Below, piece by piece: positions 45,689-57,528 of a stretch of 64,000 nucleotides of DNA; the stretch's first letter is position 1; each line of letters starts with the position of its first letter. Source of the DNA: Hyperoplus lanceolatus (lineage: Eukaryota; Chordata; Actinopteri; Uranoscopiformes; Ammodytidae); the NCBI GenBank assembly GCA_026929865.2, contig CM049395.1, positions 17,058,001-17,122,000 of the forward strand, given 5' to 3'. Below the pieces are notes generated by a model. The model worked only from the letters and a program-made list of their open reading frames with translations. It was not told where the DNA came from and did no database searches. Made by a program: the position numbers and the translations under genes.

Positions 45689-47570
45689 TTTAATGACATG
45701 AAACTCTTTGCCCAGGTCCAGGCTTGTCCCAACGAAGAGGGAGAACATTAAAATAACAGTTACGATCGAGTTATTATCAACAGAACTGCAATTTAACCAG
45801 CTCTTCGATGCAGAAGACAATGTCCGTGCTTAGTTTGGGAAATATTTATAGCAAAGCAAGTCATAATAGACAGTGTAAAGCTTCTCTCCTATGAGGGAAC
45901 AGTGTGTTTGTGAAATCTTCTAATCTTTTATTCCAAAATATTGGACCTTGTGCTTGATACATTTCTGTAATCTCTCCCTTTTATTCCACCTTTGTCCAAT
46001 ACCTCGTCTTCATAATACTATGGACTGGTTCCAGACTTTGGATCCCTGTTGTGGCTTGTGAATTTGCATGATTTACTACATAAAAGCTTTAAATACTACA
46101 AGTGATAAATGTAGGTTGTCCTCTGCTTACACCTCTCCTCAGAAACTGGTTATGTGCCAGTGACTTTTATAGTCTCCAGTGGGTGGAGGTTTTATTTTCT
46201 CATGCTGTTTCTTTTCCTCAAACAAGTGTGCCACATGCATCAAAGTCACCCCTGCCACAGCAGTCCTCATATGAATGCTGATATGCTCAATGGAGACTGC
46301 ATTGGTGTCCTTGAATACACAAGCACTGCATTATCTGTTGTATGCAGAGAAAGTGTTCCCTATCAATATGGTGTTCATCCTATTTTCAGTTAATTTATTT
46401 AATTTGGTCAGCAGTCATGTTGTTTTAGGCTATGCTGTGGGTAGTACTGCTGCACATATTAAATAACCATAAGCTTGCAAAGAAAAACATCCAATAATCC
46501 ATGTGGATATAACTATCAGAATCTTTACCAACTAGTATCCTTCATAATGTCAACCCTCACATTTATTTTACCCCCAGGACACCTCAAATTAATATACTGT
46601 ATTTGGACTGGGAGAAAACCTGAACCTCCCAGAAGAAACCCATTCACACAAAAAGAAAAACATTATTTACTTAATGACTGTTGGTTTGACGCGATGTACT
46701 GTAGGTGCCAACATAGCACTGCTATGGCAACAAGATAGCCAAATAAATATGATTATGTGCACATTCCTAGCAGATTTGCAACTCGAACAAGCTACTCTTT
46801 ACCTTTTTAGTTGTTGAGTAGCAAAAATCCTGCTTTATGGTTTATTACTAATCTTTGTGTGATGGTGTTTGCATCTGAACAGCCTTCCAATTTTTGGATG
46901 TATCACTAAAACTGGTTTTCCAGATCACATTATGCTGGTGTGGCCAGACGAAATACTGGAACGCGATGAGGTTCCAAAGAACGGATGGGCACAAGTAGTT
47001 TATTCCAAGATCGTCCATAGGACCAATCAAATACCTGTTTTTCTAAATCTACTTTTAGAGCCCATCTGTCTGCCAGATAACCACACCAACCCTTAAAGCT
47101 TATTATCAGAACAGTCAAAGTAACCATACAAGTTTCACATTGTTGTTCTAACAAAAAATTAATTACATTGGTGGATCACAATTCTCTTGATTTAACGTTA
47201 AACAGATGTTATAGGCGGATAACAGTATTATACTAGTAATAATAATACAAAGTATAGGCTGTAGTACCAACTAAAGTAAGTCATCATGGCAGGTAAACAC
47301 GTGGGAACTAAGTAAAATAAATAATACAATTAAATAAATATATAATTAACTCACCAAAACAGCAGAAATTGTGGTCAAATTCTCACCACAAAGCCTAATG
47401 CTCAATCTGTGGCTCATTATTCTTGAACCATAGCATTTAATTTAATTATCTTAAAGTCAGAGGTAGCATCTCTTGATTTATCATTGATCTTATTGGCTTG
47501 GTGATATTCTCTCCACAGCGGTGTCATGCAACAGTGAAAACATCCGCTAAACTTCCCGAATGTTTCTTTA
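45689..47570. other. Intronic stretch, largely unique
   Basis: No element ends or gene motifs were recognised. Open frames (for example 46154-46393 and 46869-47096) have no familiar features. Confidence 0.5.
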
Positions 47571-47574
47571 ACCT

Positions 47575-47780
47575 TATTGATTGATTAATTGTCTTTATTT
47601 CGAACATGCAAGCAATAAAAAAACAAGTTTAAATATTAATAGATTAATAAATAAAAAACTAAACAAAAAGCAAAAAAAACAGACACTTTCTACATGCTCG
47701 AAAGGGGGTAGGAGGAAGTAAAAAAAACTTATCTAGTCCTACCCCTTAACAGATCAATTTGACTTGGATAGTTAGTATTA
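47575..47780 (-). mobile_element. LINE 3' tail, unassigned clade
   Basis: On the minus strand it reads GGGGTAGGACTAGATAAGTT, CTTCCTCCTACCCC, TCGAACATG and ends in an AATTAATCAATCAAT-type tail. The same order of GGTAGGATCAAATAAG, CTTCCTACTCC and AATTCAATCAATCA is seen at 50094-50283, so both are ends of related LINEs. Confidence 0.6.
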
Positions 47781-47850
47781 TGTTATTAACATGTCAGTAT
47801 GATAAAAAGCTATATTAATGCATATATATATATATGAAATAATGAACAAT

Positions 47851-47921
<71 letters not shown>

Positions 47922-47956
47922 AATAGTCAAGATAATCACATACAAATATTATAAAG

Positions 47957-47990
<34 letters not shown>
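47851..47990. repeat. (TG)n(TA)n and (AT)15 microsatellites
   Basis: TG then TA repeat at 47851-47919, a 40-bp unique spacer, then (AT)15 at 47961-47990 abutting element H copy 1. Confidence 0.95.
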
Positions 47991-47993
<3 letters not shown>

Positions 47994-48941
47994 TGCTTTC
48001 AGTTTAACGCGTTGTTAACGGCGTTAACGCATACCCATTTTAACGGCGATATTTTTATTATCGCGCAATTAACGCTCTTTACGGCCTAGCAAACGTTGTG
48101 GTTTTTTCACATGCTGTTGAATCAACTAGTAATGTTAGAACAACTGAAACACCACAAACTATACATGTGGCTCGCAGTTAAGTTACTGTTCATTCAAACG
48201 GAACATGTCCTACAGCGTAATTTCACATTAAAATCATTTAACTGGCAAAACGGCTAAACGTCCAGTCAATTCTGACTTTTATTTTGAAGCAGAAACCGGA
48301 ACCTAGCACTTCCTAGCTCAGCTGCGCGACCTTCACTAGTAGCTTCTTCCGTGTGTGAGTCTGGGACTTCGCAGAAAAAGAACAGAAAAGAAAGCTTGTC
48401 ATTTGCAGAAGTCTTACTTATAACCCTGCACGCACACCAAAACCTCCATGAATGTTAGTGGCAGCCGGCAGTCATTCATTTTCACTTTAATTTTCGCTAC
48501 GAAGGGCGACTGAAGGCTGCAGCAGCACCATAGCAACCACCCCACATACATAAACTACTATGTCCACTCCACACAGTCTGAAATAAGCCGTGGATGAAGA
48601 ACTCCCAAAACATTTAGGCCTACAACAACCAGTTTAATTTAGCCTAAATACTCATTTGTTTTATATAGGCTATTTTGTTTTATGGTTTGGTTTTTAAATA
48701 AAAAAATTCCAATTATTAAAAGTAATATAAAAGTTCCAATTATGTTTGTGTATGCTGTTAGGGGAGGGGGGATCTACATTGTGGGCTATTTGCACTGCAT
48801 TACAAGGGTGTAAAGAATGGGTGTGATAAGAGCATTAAAATGAAAAAAAATAATGTGACAAAAAGAAATCAAGGGACATTTAGGCTAGAATAGATAAATA
48901 TGCTATTAATCGCGATTAAATATTTTAATCGTTTGACAGCA

Positions 48942-48944
<3 letters not shown>
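47991..48944 (+). mobile_element. hAT-like element, family H (copy 1), inserted in (AT)n
   Basis: The left end GAGTGCTTTCAGTTTAACGC and right end ATCGTTTGACAGCACTA match copy 2 at 56158-56913 in inverse orientation. ATATATAT lies on both sides, consistent with an 8-bp duplication but not proof because the target is an AT repeat. The interior (48255-48500) carries the shared module, including GACTTTTATTTTGAAGCAG and GAATGTTAGTGGCAG. No transposase. Confidence 0.85.

Positions 48945-49000
<56 letters not shown>
48945..49000. repeat. (AT)n microsatellite
   Basis: Pure AT repeat directly right of element H copy 1. Together with 47961-47990 it is one repeat split by the insertion. Confidence 0.95.
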
Positions 49001-49004
<4 letters not shown>

Positions 49005-49084
49005 AATTTATATTACATTATAAATACCTATACATGTGTGTGTGTGTATATATATAATCAACATAAATACAATTACCATGTATA

Positions 49085-49338
49085 GGGGAGAGTGGCCTAA
49101 GTTGTGCCGGTGGGGAAGTTGTGCCACCCCTTGTTTCTAGAAAACCGTGGAAGAAATTGGAAATGTGAGCACATATTTAAGAAGAGCCATCCATTTGACT
49201 CATCCTGTAAAAAAGGGAGACACAACGACTAAGATATAAGCACATTTAAGCTCAAAAAAAAGTTGGAGACATAACTGTCAAGGCCTCACTTTAAAATCAC
49301 TATGAGTAAAAAGTGGCACAACTTAGGCCACTCTGCCC
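49085..49338. mobile_element. MITE with TA duplication, 254 bp
   Basis: Left end GGGGAGAGTGGCCTAAGTTG (then TGCC) and right end GGCACAACTTAGGCCACTCT (then GCCC) are inverted repeats of about 24 bp with one mismatch, flanked by TA on both sides (49083-49084, 49339-49340). A sub-terminal GTTGTGCC word is repeated near 49118. No coding capacity. Confidence 0.85.
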
Positions 49339-49609
49339 TATTACAAAACTACAGTCTACATATGTCCATGTTACAGAGGCTTTTCTAAATGTCTGTACTT
49401 TGTGAAGATGATGTCTTTATATTTTGTTCTTAGATTGCACAATGATGCATTGTAGTAGTAGCACTATGGTAGCTTAACTTTGCTTGGCATTTTGTTACAC
49501 TTGACCCGATATCCTCATATTTTGACACAACACTTCCAGGCCTTACTGCGCTTTTGCTTTTTGTCATAGGGGACATTGCTGAAACCACATGTGGTGGTGT
49601 ACGCATACA

Positions 49610-50283
49610 TTTAAACATACACAATTTGAGGGAACAGTTAAACTTAAACAGTTAAAGACACTGGCTGCACGCATGACTTTAAAATGTCATTGCATCTCAA
49701 TTGGTGGTGTGAAACTGTGGAATGGTATGAGCACGGAGCTAAAGCAATGTCCAAACATGATTCAGTTCAAACAAAAATTCAAAGCAATGATTTTTAACAG
49801 GTACAGGGATGAGGGAGAGATTTAAGACGGAAAGTATATGTATGTATGGATATGTGAGTTGTACAAATATGGAGATATGGACATATGAATTGTGCTGATG
49901 CATATGGTGGATGTATTTTTGTATGGATGTATGTAGTGGATATTTCATTTAATTTTTCGTTTGATTTTTGTTTATCCTCGGGAGACCAATTGAGGAGTTG
50001 CCCTCATTTGCAATGGCGTCGAGTATATATGGATATATGGATTGTATAAATATATTATTTTATATATTTTATATATATATAAATGTGGAAAAGGGGTAGG
50101 ATCAAATAAGTTTATACTTCTTCCTACTCCTTTTCAGGCATATCAATTCAATATGTTATTTGTTTATTTTTTGTTTATTTTGTTTATTTTTATTTGTGAA
50201 ATCATTTGAACATATTTTTTTATTGTATTTTCATGCTTTTAATTTTTCTTTTTTGATATGTCTGAAATAAAATTCAATCAATC
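49610..50283 (+). mobile_element. 5'-truncated LINE, unassigned clade
   Basis: A short open C-terminal piece at about 49640-49824 reads TLKCHCISIGGVKLWNGMST and NMIQFKQKFKAMIFNRYRDE, the W/K-rich C-terminus seen in several fish LINEs. A 3' region with CTTCTTCCTACTCC and a terminal AATAAAATTCAATCAATCA follows. The 5' limit is uncertain. Confidence 0.65.
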
Positions 50284-50289
50284 AAAAAA

Positions 50290-50647
50290 CACAACATTTT
50301 AAAATACACAAACACATGAAAAGAAACTTGATAATCCTTGTTTACCATTTGAGTTTAATAGAAACGAGGACTACTCATGAAATCGATTATTTACACCCAT
50401 CCCAAATCCAGGGTGTTCCCTGAATCTACAGTGTTTAATAAAAACAGAGACAAACAAATCTATAGATTTTTCCTCAATTTTGCAGGTGTGGATTATTATT
50501 TATACCTGTTTACTGAGCTTTTGATGTCAATTAATACTTTTTGCATTCACATTGTCTTGATGGTCCTATGGACTAAATTTGGTCATCTGCCAACACCAAC
50601 ATTTTTGACTATAAAAAGTTTACACGATGGTAAACACATTTTTTGTT
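50290..50647. other. Stretch without recognised features
   Basis: Short AT-rich stretch between a LINE tail and the hAT at 50656. Confidence 0.5.
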
Positions 50648-50655
50648 GCGAACAC

Positions 50656-51831
50656 TAGGGATGGGAATTGATAAGAATTTAATGATTCACATTCCGATTC
50701 TGCTTATCGATCCGATTCCTTATCGATTCTCTTATCGATTCTCATTGTGTGAGAAAATAAGTACAAATTAGTTCATTTGTATTAACCTGCTTAAACGTCT
50801 GATCAGAAGTGTGTCTAGTATGTGCAAAGATTACCAAGAGTACTTTAGGATTAGGAAATTGTCAATTTTCACATTAATTGGTCTTGACAAGCCCAAATGA
50901 CATTATGTTCCCTAAAAACACAGACTGAAAACAGTCAAGAAAGAGCGTGTGCCTTTTGGAATATTAACTTTGCTCATTTCATTCAACTTGAAACAAAATT
51001 CAACTGACATAAAAAAAAAATACAAAGAAGTCTTCTGTAAAGATAAGACCAACTATCAACTTTGGCAAATTAACCATTTGTTTGCAGAAAAAAAAACATG
51101 TATACCCTGTTGACATTAACTTGTTATCCAAGTCTCTTTTTTTGTATGGGCAGAGATCGTTATTTTAAGTGTGTAGTTACTATTGTTTCCTTATCACCGG
51201 ACCGCCGAGTTCCGCTGTATGTTGTTTTGGGTTCGTCTCCACCCGCCGTGCGTAAAGGCAGCATTATAACAGCTGAGGGGAGGAAAAAGAAACAAACCAG
51301 CTGACGAACGTGAATAAACACTGCAGGGCTTAAGGCAGCGGTCAAGAATTTGCTTTTGCTTTCCTTTATGCTGCTCTCACCTTTTTATCTCTCTCCCTCT
51401 TTTATTAGCCCACACATATGCCTACACACAATTCTCACACATTTTATGTTCAAGTCCAATGGGCAATTCTGATGTCGACTAGACAGGCAGCGGACATTTA
51501 AACGTTTAACCGTCAGGATCACTGTCTGCTCGCTTGCGCTCGTGCTTGTGCGCGGGTAATTTGACGAAATGGAAACTTTACAATTGTTGCAAGTGGCCGT
51601 ATTGTCGTCTTTTCAAGTGAAATACAACCAATATTTAGAGAGATTCTGTCTCAACGCCATGTTTGCTGCGTTCTGAACCAAAACAACACACCGTGAGTGT
51701 CAAGTCATGACGTATTTGCAACGAGCGGAACCGATGAGCGGAATCCTTAAGCAGGCATGTTAACGATTCCAAGGAATTGGTTGACTCGGCACCGGTTCTG
51801 AAGAGGAACCGGGTCTCGATTCCCATCCCTA
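50656..51831. mobile_element. hAT element, 8-bp TSD GCGAACAC
   Basis: Left end TAGGGATGGGAATTGATAAG and right end TCTCGATTCCCATCCCTA. The exact duplication GCGAACAC lies at 50648-50655 and 51832-51839. TTATCGATTCTC words repeat near the left end. The interior includes the GC-richer segment 51190-51260 and no transposase. Confidence 0.94.
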
Positions 51832-51839
51832 GCGAACAC

Positions 51840-53878
51840 CCAATGTAGTATAAGGATTCTTGGAGTGTTACTGCTAATTTGGATAATTTTTGCTGTGATA
51901 CGGTTTTTGTCTCAAATAACTGTACTAGTGCACAGATGGGCTGTGGGGTTGAAGGCTTGGCATGTTAACAATGGGTATTGTTTCCCTTTTAACTTGATAT
52001 TCAGGGCAAGTTTCCTAAATTAGTGGTCCATGAAGTTTTTTTTTTTTTTTTTTTTTTGCTGAGGTGACTTTTCAGCCCCCCGCCATAAGAGTGTACAACT
52101 ATGCATGTAAACACTTTTCTCTATGATAGCTAAATAGTCCTTACTGCATTTCTTACCCTATCGTACTGTTTCCAAATATACCTGATAGACCATAGAGTGT
52201 TTGTGTAGTGGCAAGAGGAGAGGATGTGTGAGTGGATCAATAAAGGTGAAGTTAATATGGAAATGAGCTCCTTTTGTTGTGGAGGCTGGGGAGTTGTTTG
52301 GTCCTTGACGATGAGCTGAGCTCGCACATTCAATGATGTTTTGTAAGTGGAGCCTGTCCATCCATCTGGAAAACCAAATTATATTTAATCATCCATTAGG
52401 TTTATGTATCCTTTGAAGAGTGAGACGTTTGGCTGTTAAATTCATTCACTTAAGTCATATGCGACACTTATTATGGAATTTGCTCTATTGTTGATAACAT
52501 AGCCGAGGATATTGCTCAAAGGTCATTGCTGAATAATGGGACTTTTAATATGTCTTTAAAAATATAATACAGGACTAAGCATGCTTTATTTCTGTGCAGC
52601 ATGATCTTCAGACAATTCCTCCACTTTATTATATATTATGATCAGGGGTTTGGAAGATGAATGTCAAACGTGTTACCTCAATGTGTCCACTTGATTTTTG
52701 CATATATAGTGTACATGATATAAAAGCTGTTAGCTGCAGGTCTTGATTGCTCCTGGTGGAAGTCAAGATTAAGCATGGGGGAAAAAAACATCAGTGATCA
52801 TCTGTGAATAAATGTAAGAACCCAAAATAAAACCATGGAAACTAATCCTAATGCCTTGTGGTCAGTGGCTAACTAATATTGAAAATGGCCATTGAAATGT
52901 AATGATTACCGGTATATCTTGAAATTTATAACATTTGAGTTTCACTACCCTATTAAAGGCAAGTATCTATATAATCCTGGCACCCTGGCTCTTAAGATCC
53001 CCGGGATAAATAAAAGATAGAGCTATCATCTGTGTTCATGGATCGCAGCTGCAGACAGGGAGGAGGGGACACTACAATGACTGCACTGACTGTTTATTTT
53101 TATCAGGGCATTAGCCGATTAGGCACTCAAACTAACAAGGTCATCAAACTCTGATGGCTGAGAGCAGCAGACCTTTGCTAAGCGGCTGGCAGAGAGGACC
53201 GATTTGGTGCATTATAGCGGGTTTCACTTTACTCCTGCTCCCTTGACAACACCGGAGCCTGACTTATTAGTGCTTTTAATGATCTGAAGGGCACAGATAT
53301 AATTTGTTTATAGATTCCCTACCAGCAGCTTATCTGTGATTGCTTACTCTGTGTTGTGCTGATACATCGCCACGTCCTTTTGATTAAAGCAAGTGTCTTG
53401 GGAACATTTGAAGGCTCAATCTGTTTTTGTTATCACGCCAAAGTGCATCTACTGAGTAGTTTGAAACAGCTTTTAGATGGATTTGATACTTGTTAAAGTA
53501 GATTTATTTCCAGGTCAGCCGATTTGTGGCATGGTTTTCGCTCCAGAAAGGGATTCTTTTTTTAAAGATTATTTTTTGGCCTTTTTTTTTCTTTTTTTGA
53601 CAGATTTTAACAGACAGAGTTAAAGTGGAACAGAGTGGGGAGGACAAACCCAGAAAGGGCTTCTCACATAACTCCCTGGATTATACATGAGTCAGTTCCC
53701 GACTATAATTATCAAAACAAGTCATAGACATACTGTGTGGTTCAGAAAATAGACTACGGTGTAATTTACCCGGTTAAGCTCTTCTAGTGACCTGCCTTTT
53801 CAACTTCTTTCGTCCTCACACAAGTAAGAGTGTTGAAATGTCATTTGGGAGCTACAGAGCTCATTGCCCCAAGGTGTA
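51840..53878. other. Intronic stretch, unique; candidate conserved non-coding sequence
   Basis: A poly-T run at about 52040 and T-rich sequence near 53550-53600 are the only simple repeats. 52990-53420 has balanced composition, no repeats and no coding frame, and contains words such as GATTAGGCACTC and TTGATTAAAGCAAG. It is a candidate intronic regulatory element, unproven. Confidence 0.5.
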
Positions 53879-53881
53879 TAA

Positions 53882-54382
53882 GGGCGCACTAGGCAAGTTT
53901 GCCTGTTCCGTGCTGCAGGACGATTCCCCACTCCCCCCTTGCCCGTGGTCACACTGCTCCCAAAGGCCGTGGCCTGGGCACGATTGCTCCGGCATACATA
54001 CGTTATCACGTCGTATTACGATACATACGTTATCACCAAGCGTCCTTGCTGCCAGAGTTAGTAGAACAACAATGGAGAACAACAACACAGATAACAATAC
54101 TGCTGCCTCTCTTGCGCTTTTTTTGGCCACACATGGAACGTCTCAACTGCTCCTGCTGCTGCAGTGCTGCTTCTAAGGACGTCATCCAGCTCAAGTTGCG
54201 TATCAGTGCGTGTGTCATGTCATTAGCATCTGTGCCGTGCCCGGGCACACCTCTCTCAAGCGGTCCGTGGCCAAGGAAGTGTTCCGTGCTGGAATACGGA
54301 TGGCTGGGTCACACTAGCCCAACGTACTTTAGTATGAAAATGAGCTCGGGCACGGAACAGAGGGCCTAATGTGAGTGTGCCC
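53882..54382 (+). mobile_element. PIF/Harbinger-like non-autonomous element G (copy 1), TSD TAA
   Basis: Left end GGGCGCACTAGGC and right end TAATGTGAGTGTGCCC, flanked by TAA on both sides (53879-53881 and 54383-54385). The 501-bp interior contains TACGTTATCACGTCGTATTA and GTGGTCACACTGCTCCCAAA, both found inverted in copy 2 (60120-63231). The open frames inside have no recognised domain. Confidence 0.8.
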
Positions 54383-54385
54383 TAA

Positions 54386-56026
54386 AGGTGCAAAAGTCAA
54401 TAAACTTTGAGGCTGTATTGCAGGAACTACTGGCACTCAGTAACAGCACATCACCTTCCATTAATATAGACATGGTTCAATAGGAACTCTGTGAGACAGC
54501 TAGCAGTAGAGGTCAATCAGAGTAGCAAGCCCTAGTTAAGGCAGTAGCATGAGGGACGGCACAGTGAGTTAAGCTCAAGCACTATCTGCAGAACAGAGCA
54601 CAGTGCACTCCTCCACTTGACGAGGCACATCTCTAATCTACAACCATGGTTTTCTATTGTTTTGAAAAGATTTTAGAATATAATCAAGGAAATAGTTATC
54701 TTCCGGCTTTAATGTAGCCATATTAAGCATTTAATTTGGGTTCAATTACTTACCGTTAGCTGTGTTGCCAAATTTCCAGTATAGGGCCTAGCAGTGAAAG
54801 GAACAAGTATATCAGTGATTCTTGAGAAGCGGGACAAAAGGCTGTCTTCCAATATTAACTGCTGTTATTTTTAAAAGTAAACATATTTAAAATTGTAGAT
54901 GTTATTAGGGATTAAGAATAGAATGTCTGGAGCACAATTATGCCCTTAAATTTAATTTTATCATTATTATGTCAAACATACTGTATGACACTTGTTGTCT
55001 TCTCACGACGTCCAAAACAGTGTGTCCACAGAGAAGGGATCAATCATTCATATGCAATAAAACCTATTACAAATGTACTTAAATGATTTAAAAAGAGCTT
55101 TTCTCATCAAAAGCAACACTGAATAATCTACAACACATTCATGTTTTATAAGGTTTCTAAGTGGTGGGACAATTTGTCACCACCGTCAGACAATCCATTA
55201 AAATGTAATAAAATCAGCCAAAATAAGGGGCAGCTGTCACTATGAAGGACCTCTTGTCACATTCTACCTCTGCAGAGTACATAAGAGTCAGACAGGCTCT
55301 GATAAGTGTTGTAGTTTTAGAATATTTTACATTCCAAATCTTGAAAGTCCTGCGTCACAACCATGATACGTCAATACCGACTTACAATTTCTGAAGAACT
55401 TATTTGAAAAAGTTTCAATAATTTTATTTTCCTGAAGTAGTTCATACTAGCACCTATCATCAACAGAAAACCCATATGGCCACTTGAAAAACTCAATTTG
55501 TTCTGTTTAAGAAATGTTTAATATGTCAACACCGTCAGATATAAACATATATATTCATATACATTTTGAAAATATTTTTGAGGCCTCTGTCAGTCTTGGT
55601 GAATATTTTTGATCACTATACATCTCATGGGTCTAGCATAAATTGAGGGAAAATGTATTTGTGTTTTTGGTGTTGACACAAAATAAGGAATGGCAAGGTA
55701 AAAAGACCTTTTTGATAAGGAATGGCAAGGTAAAAAGCTCATTTTGATAAAAGGATAAAAGCTGGGAGGTTGCGTCAAAGCTTAGCTTAGTATATGTTGG
55801 ATACGTACATGTCATTTAATTTGCCTAAACATAGGGTTTGCATTTTTTCAACATTGCACCCTGTTTTGTCCCACTTCTCAAAAATCACTGATATGTTGTG
55901 CTTAGTAAAATATTCATTGTTTACTGTTTGTCTTTGCCAGACAGTCCAAGTAACACAGAACAATAGAAAGTCCTTTGCATAAATCTGGGTGTAAAATAAT
56001 AGCGTTATCATTTTTCCTTGTTAAGT
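54386..56026. other. Intronic stretch, largely unique
   Basis: Only a local tandem duplication of about 32 bp was noticed (GGAATGGCAAGGTAAAAAG twice at 55688-55737). No element or gene recognised. Confidence 0.5.
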
Positions 56027-56320
56027 ATGTGGGATAGGGGTGGGAAAAATAATCGATTCTCCGATTAATCGTGATTCTCTCTCGAACGATTCTGAATCGA
56101 TTCAGATAAATTAATAATCGATTTTTTTTTATATATATATTTTTTATATATATATATTAGTGCTGTCAAACGATTAAAATATTTAATCGAGATTAATTGC
56201 ATTAATGTCATAGTTAACTCGCGATTAATCGCATTTTCATTTATTCTAGCCTGAAAGTCCCTTGATTTCTTTTTGTCCCATTATTTTTTCTCATTTTAAT
56301 GCTCTTATCACACCCATTCT

Positions 56321-56396
56321 AATTATGGTATTTTAGAAGAAATACACTGAATTACAATGGTGTAATTCAGTGTATTTCTTCTAAAATATCATAATT
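56321..56396. repeat. Near-perfect palindrome, 35-bp arms
   Basis: Arms 56321-56355 and 56362-56396 are reverse complements with one mismatch and a 6-nt loop (AATGGT). The sequence is absent from the corresponding place in family H copy 1. Confidence 0.93.
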
Positions 56397-56445
56397 TGCA
56401 ATTCAGTGCAAATAACAATATAGACAATATAGAAAAAAAAAAAAA

Positions 56446-56527
56446 CGAAGCTCCGAATACCAATTTAAGCTCCGAATACTAATTTTCCGAACGAGTATTC
56501 GAATATTCGAATAATTCGGGCCAGCCC
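56446..56527 (-). mobile_element. Fragment of hAT family F
   Basis: CGAAGCTCCGAATAC, TATTCGAATATTCGAATAA and TTCGGGCCAGCCCT are the left end of family F in reverse, with an extra duplicated AAGCTCCGAATAC word. Only about 80 bp remain. Confidence 0.8.
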
Positions 56528-57528
56528 TTTTGCAACTTTTGCAAAAGACAGGCTTTCTTTTCTGTTCTTTTCCGCGTAGTCTCAGTCACACACGGAAGAC
56601 TCTACTAGTGTAGGTCGCGCAGCTGGGCTAGGAAGTGCTAAGTTCTGGTTTCTGCTTCAAAATAAAAGTCAGAATTGACTTGACGTTTTGCCAGTTAAAT
56701 GATTTTAATGTGAAATTACGCTGTAGGACATGTTCCTTTTGAATTGACTGTAACTTAAATGCGAGCCATGTATAGTTTGTGGTGTTTCAGTTGTTATAAC
56801 ATTATTAGTTGATATAACGGCATGACGAGTGTTAATCGCGCGATAAAAAAATTGACGCCGTTAAAATGGGTTTGCGTTAACGCCGTTAATAATGCGTTAA
56901 ACTGACAGCACTAATATATATATTTTTTTTTTATATTAATACTTCCTGCGCCATTGCGCATGCACACCACACATGTGCGAGTTGTTTACAAACGTGGCTA
57001 CAAAAGGGCTGAGAGCAGCAAACCCATTACCTGCACCGTCTTTATCTCTGTTTACGTTTTTGTATGAGAGCTGAATTCCAAGCCATACTTTTTGTACAAT
57101 GTGTTGAAATGGCATAGAAAATAATAGATAATAGAATCCTATAGAAAGCGATTTACGAGATTAGAAATAAAATAAAACTGAATCAGTTTAGTTTTTGCAT
57201 ACTTCCATATTGTGTTGAAATGCAAGCTGCATTGATTATTGCACTGTTCATAGAAAGTCATATTTGTGACAAGAAAAGCTTTTCTCTAAAACAATATTAG
57301 AGAAGGCAATTCATCTGTTGATTGTCTTTAATGATCATCACAAAAGTAGGAAGTGAGTAGCACACTCAGATGTGTATATAAATATATTTTTGAAAATCAC
57401 ACATGGGTATGTACATAAACATTTTTTTGCATTGAGATGCATTGAAAATCGATTTTGAATTGAATCGTTGACCTCTGAATCGGAATCGAATCGTGAGGTG
57501 CCAAGAGATTCCCACCCCTAATGTGGGA

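Larger units (their letters stand above)
56158..56913 (-). mobile_element. hAT-like element, family H (copy 2)
   Basis: Left end TAGTGCTGTCAAACGATTAA and right end TTAAACTGACAGCACTA, inverse to copy 1 at 47991. ATATATAT flanks both sides. Relative to copy 1 it contains a 76-bp palindrome (56321-56396) and a piece of family F (56446-56527), and the middle of copy 1 is partly missing. Confidence 0.87.
56035..57520. mobile_element. hAT element, 8-bp TSD ATGTGGGA, with hAT inside
   Basis: Left end TAGGGGTGGGAAAAATAATC and right end AGAGATTCCCACCCCTA, with GAATCGATTC words near both ends. The exact duplication ATGTGGGA lies at 56027-56034 and 57521-57528. It holds family H copy 2. Its own sequence is about 0.73 kb, non-coding. 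Confidence 0.94.

Noticed and set aside
53787-54369. Overlapping frames over 53800-54370
   Set aside because: They lie across the Harbinger-like element G, frames are open on both strands and show no domain.
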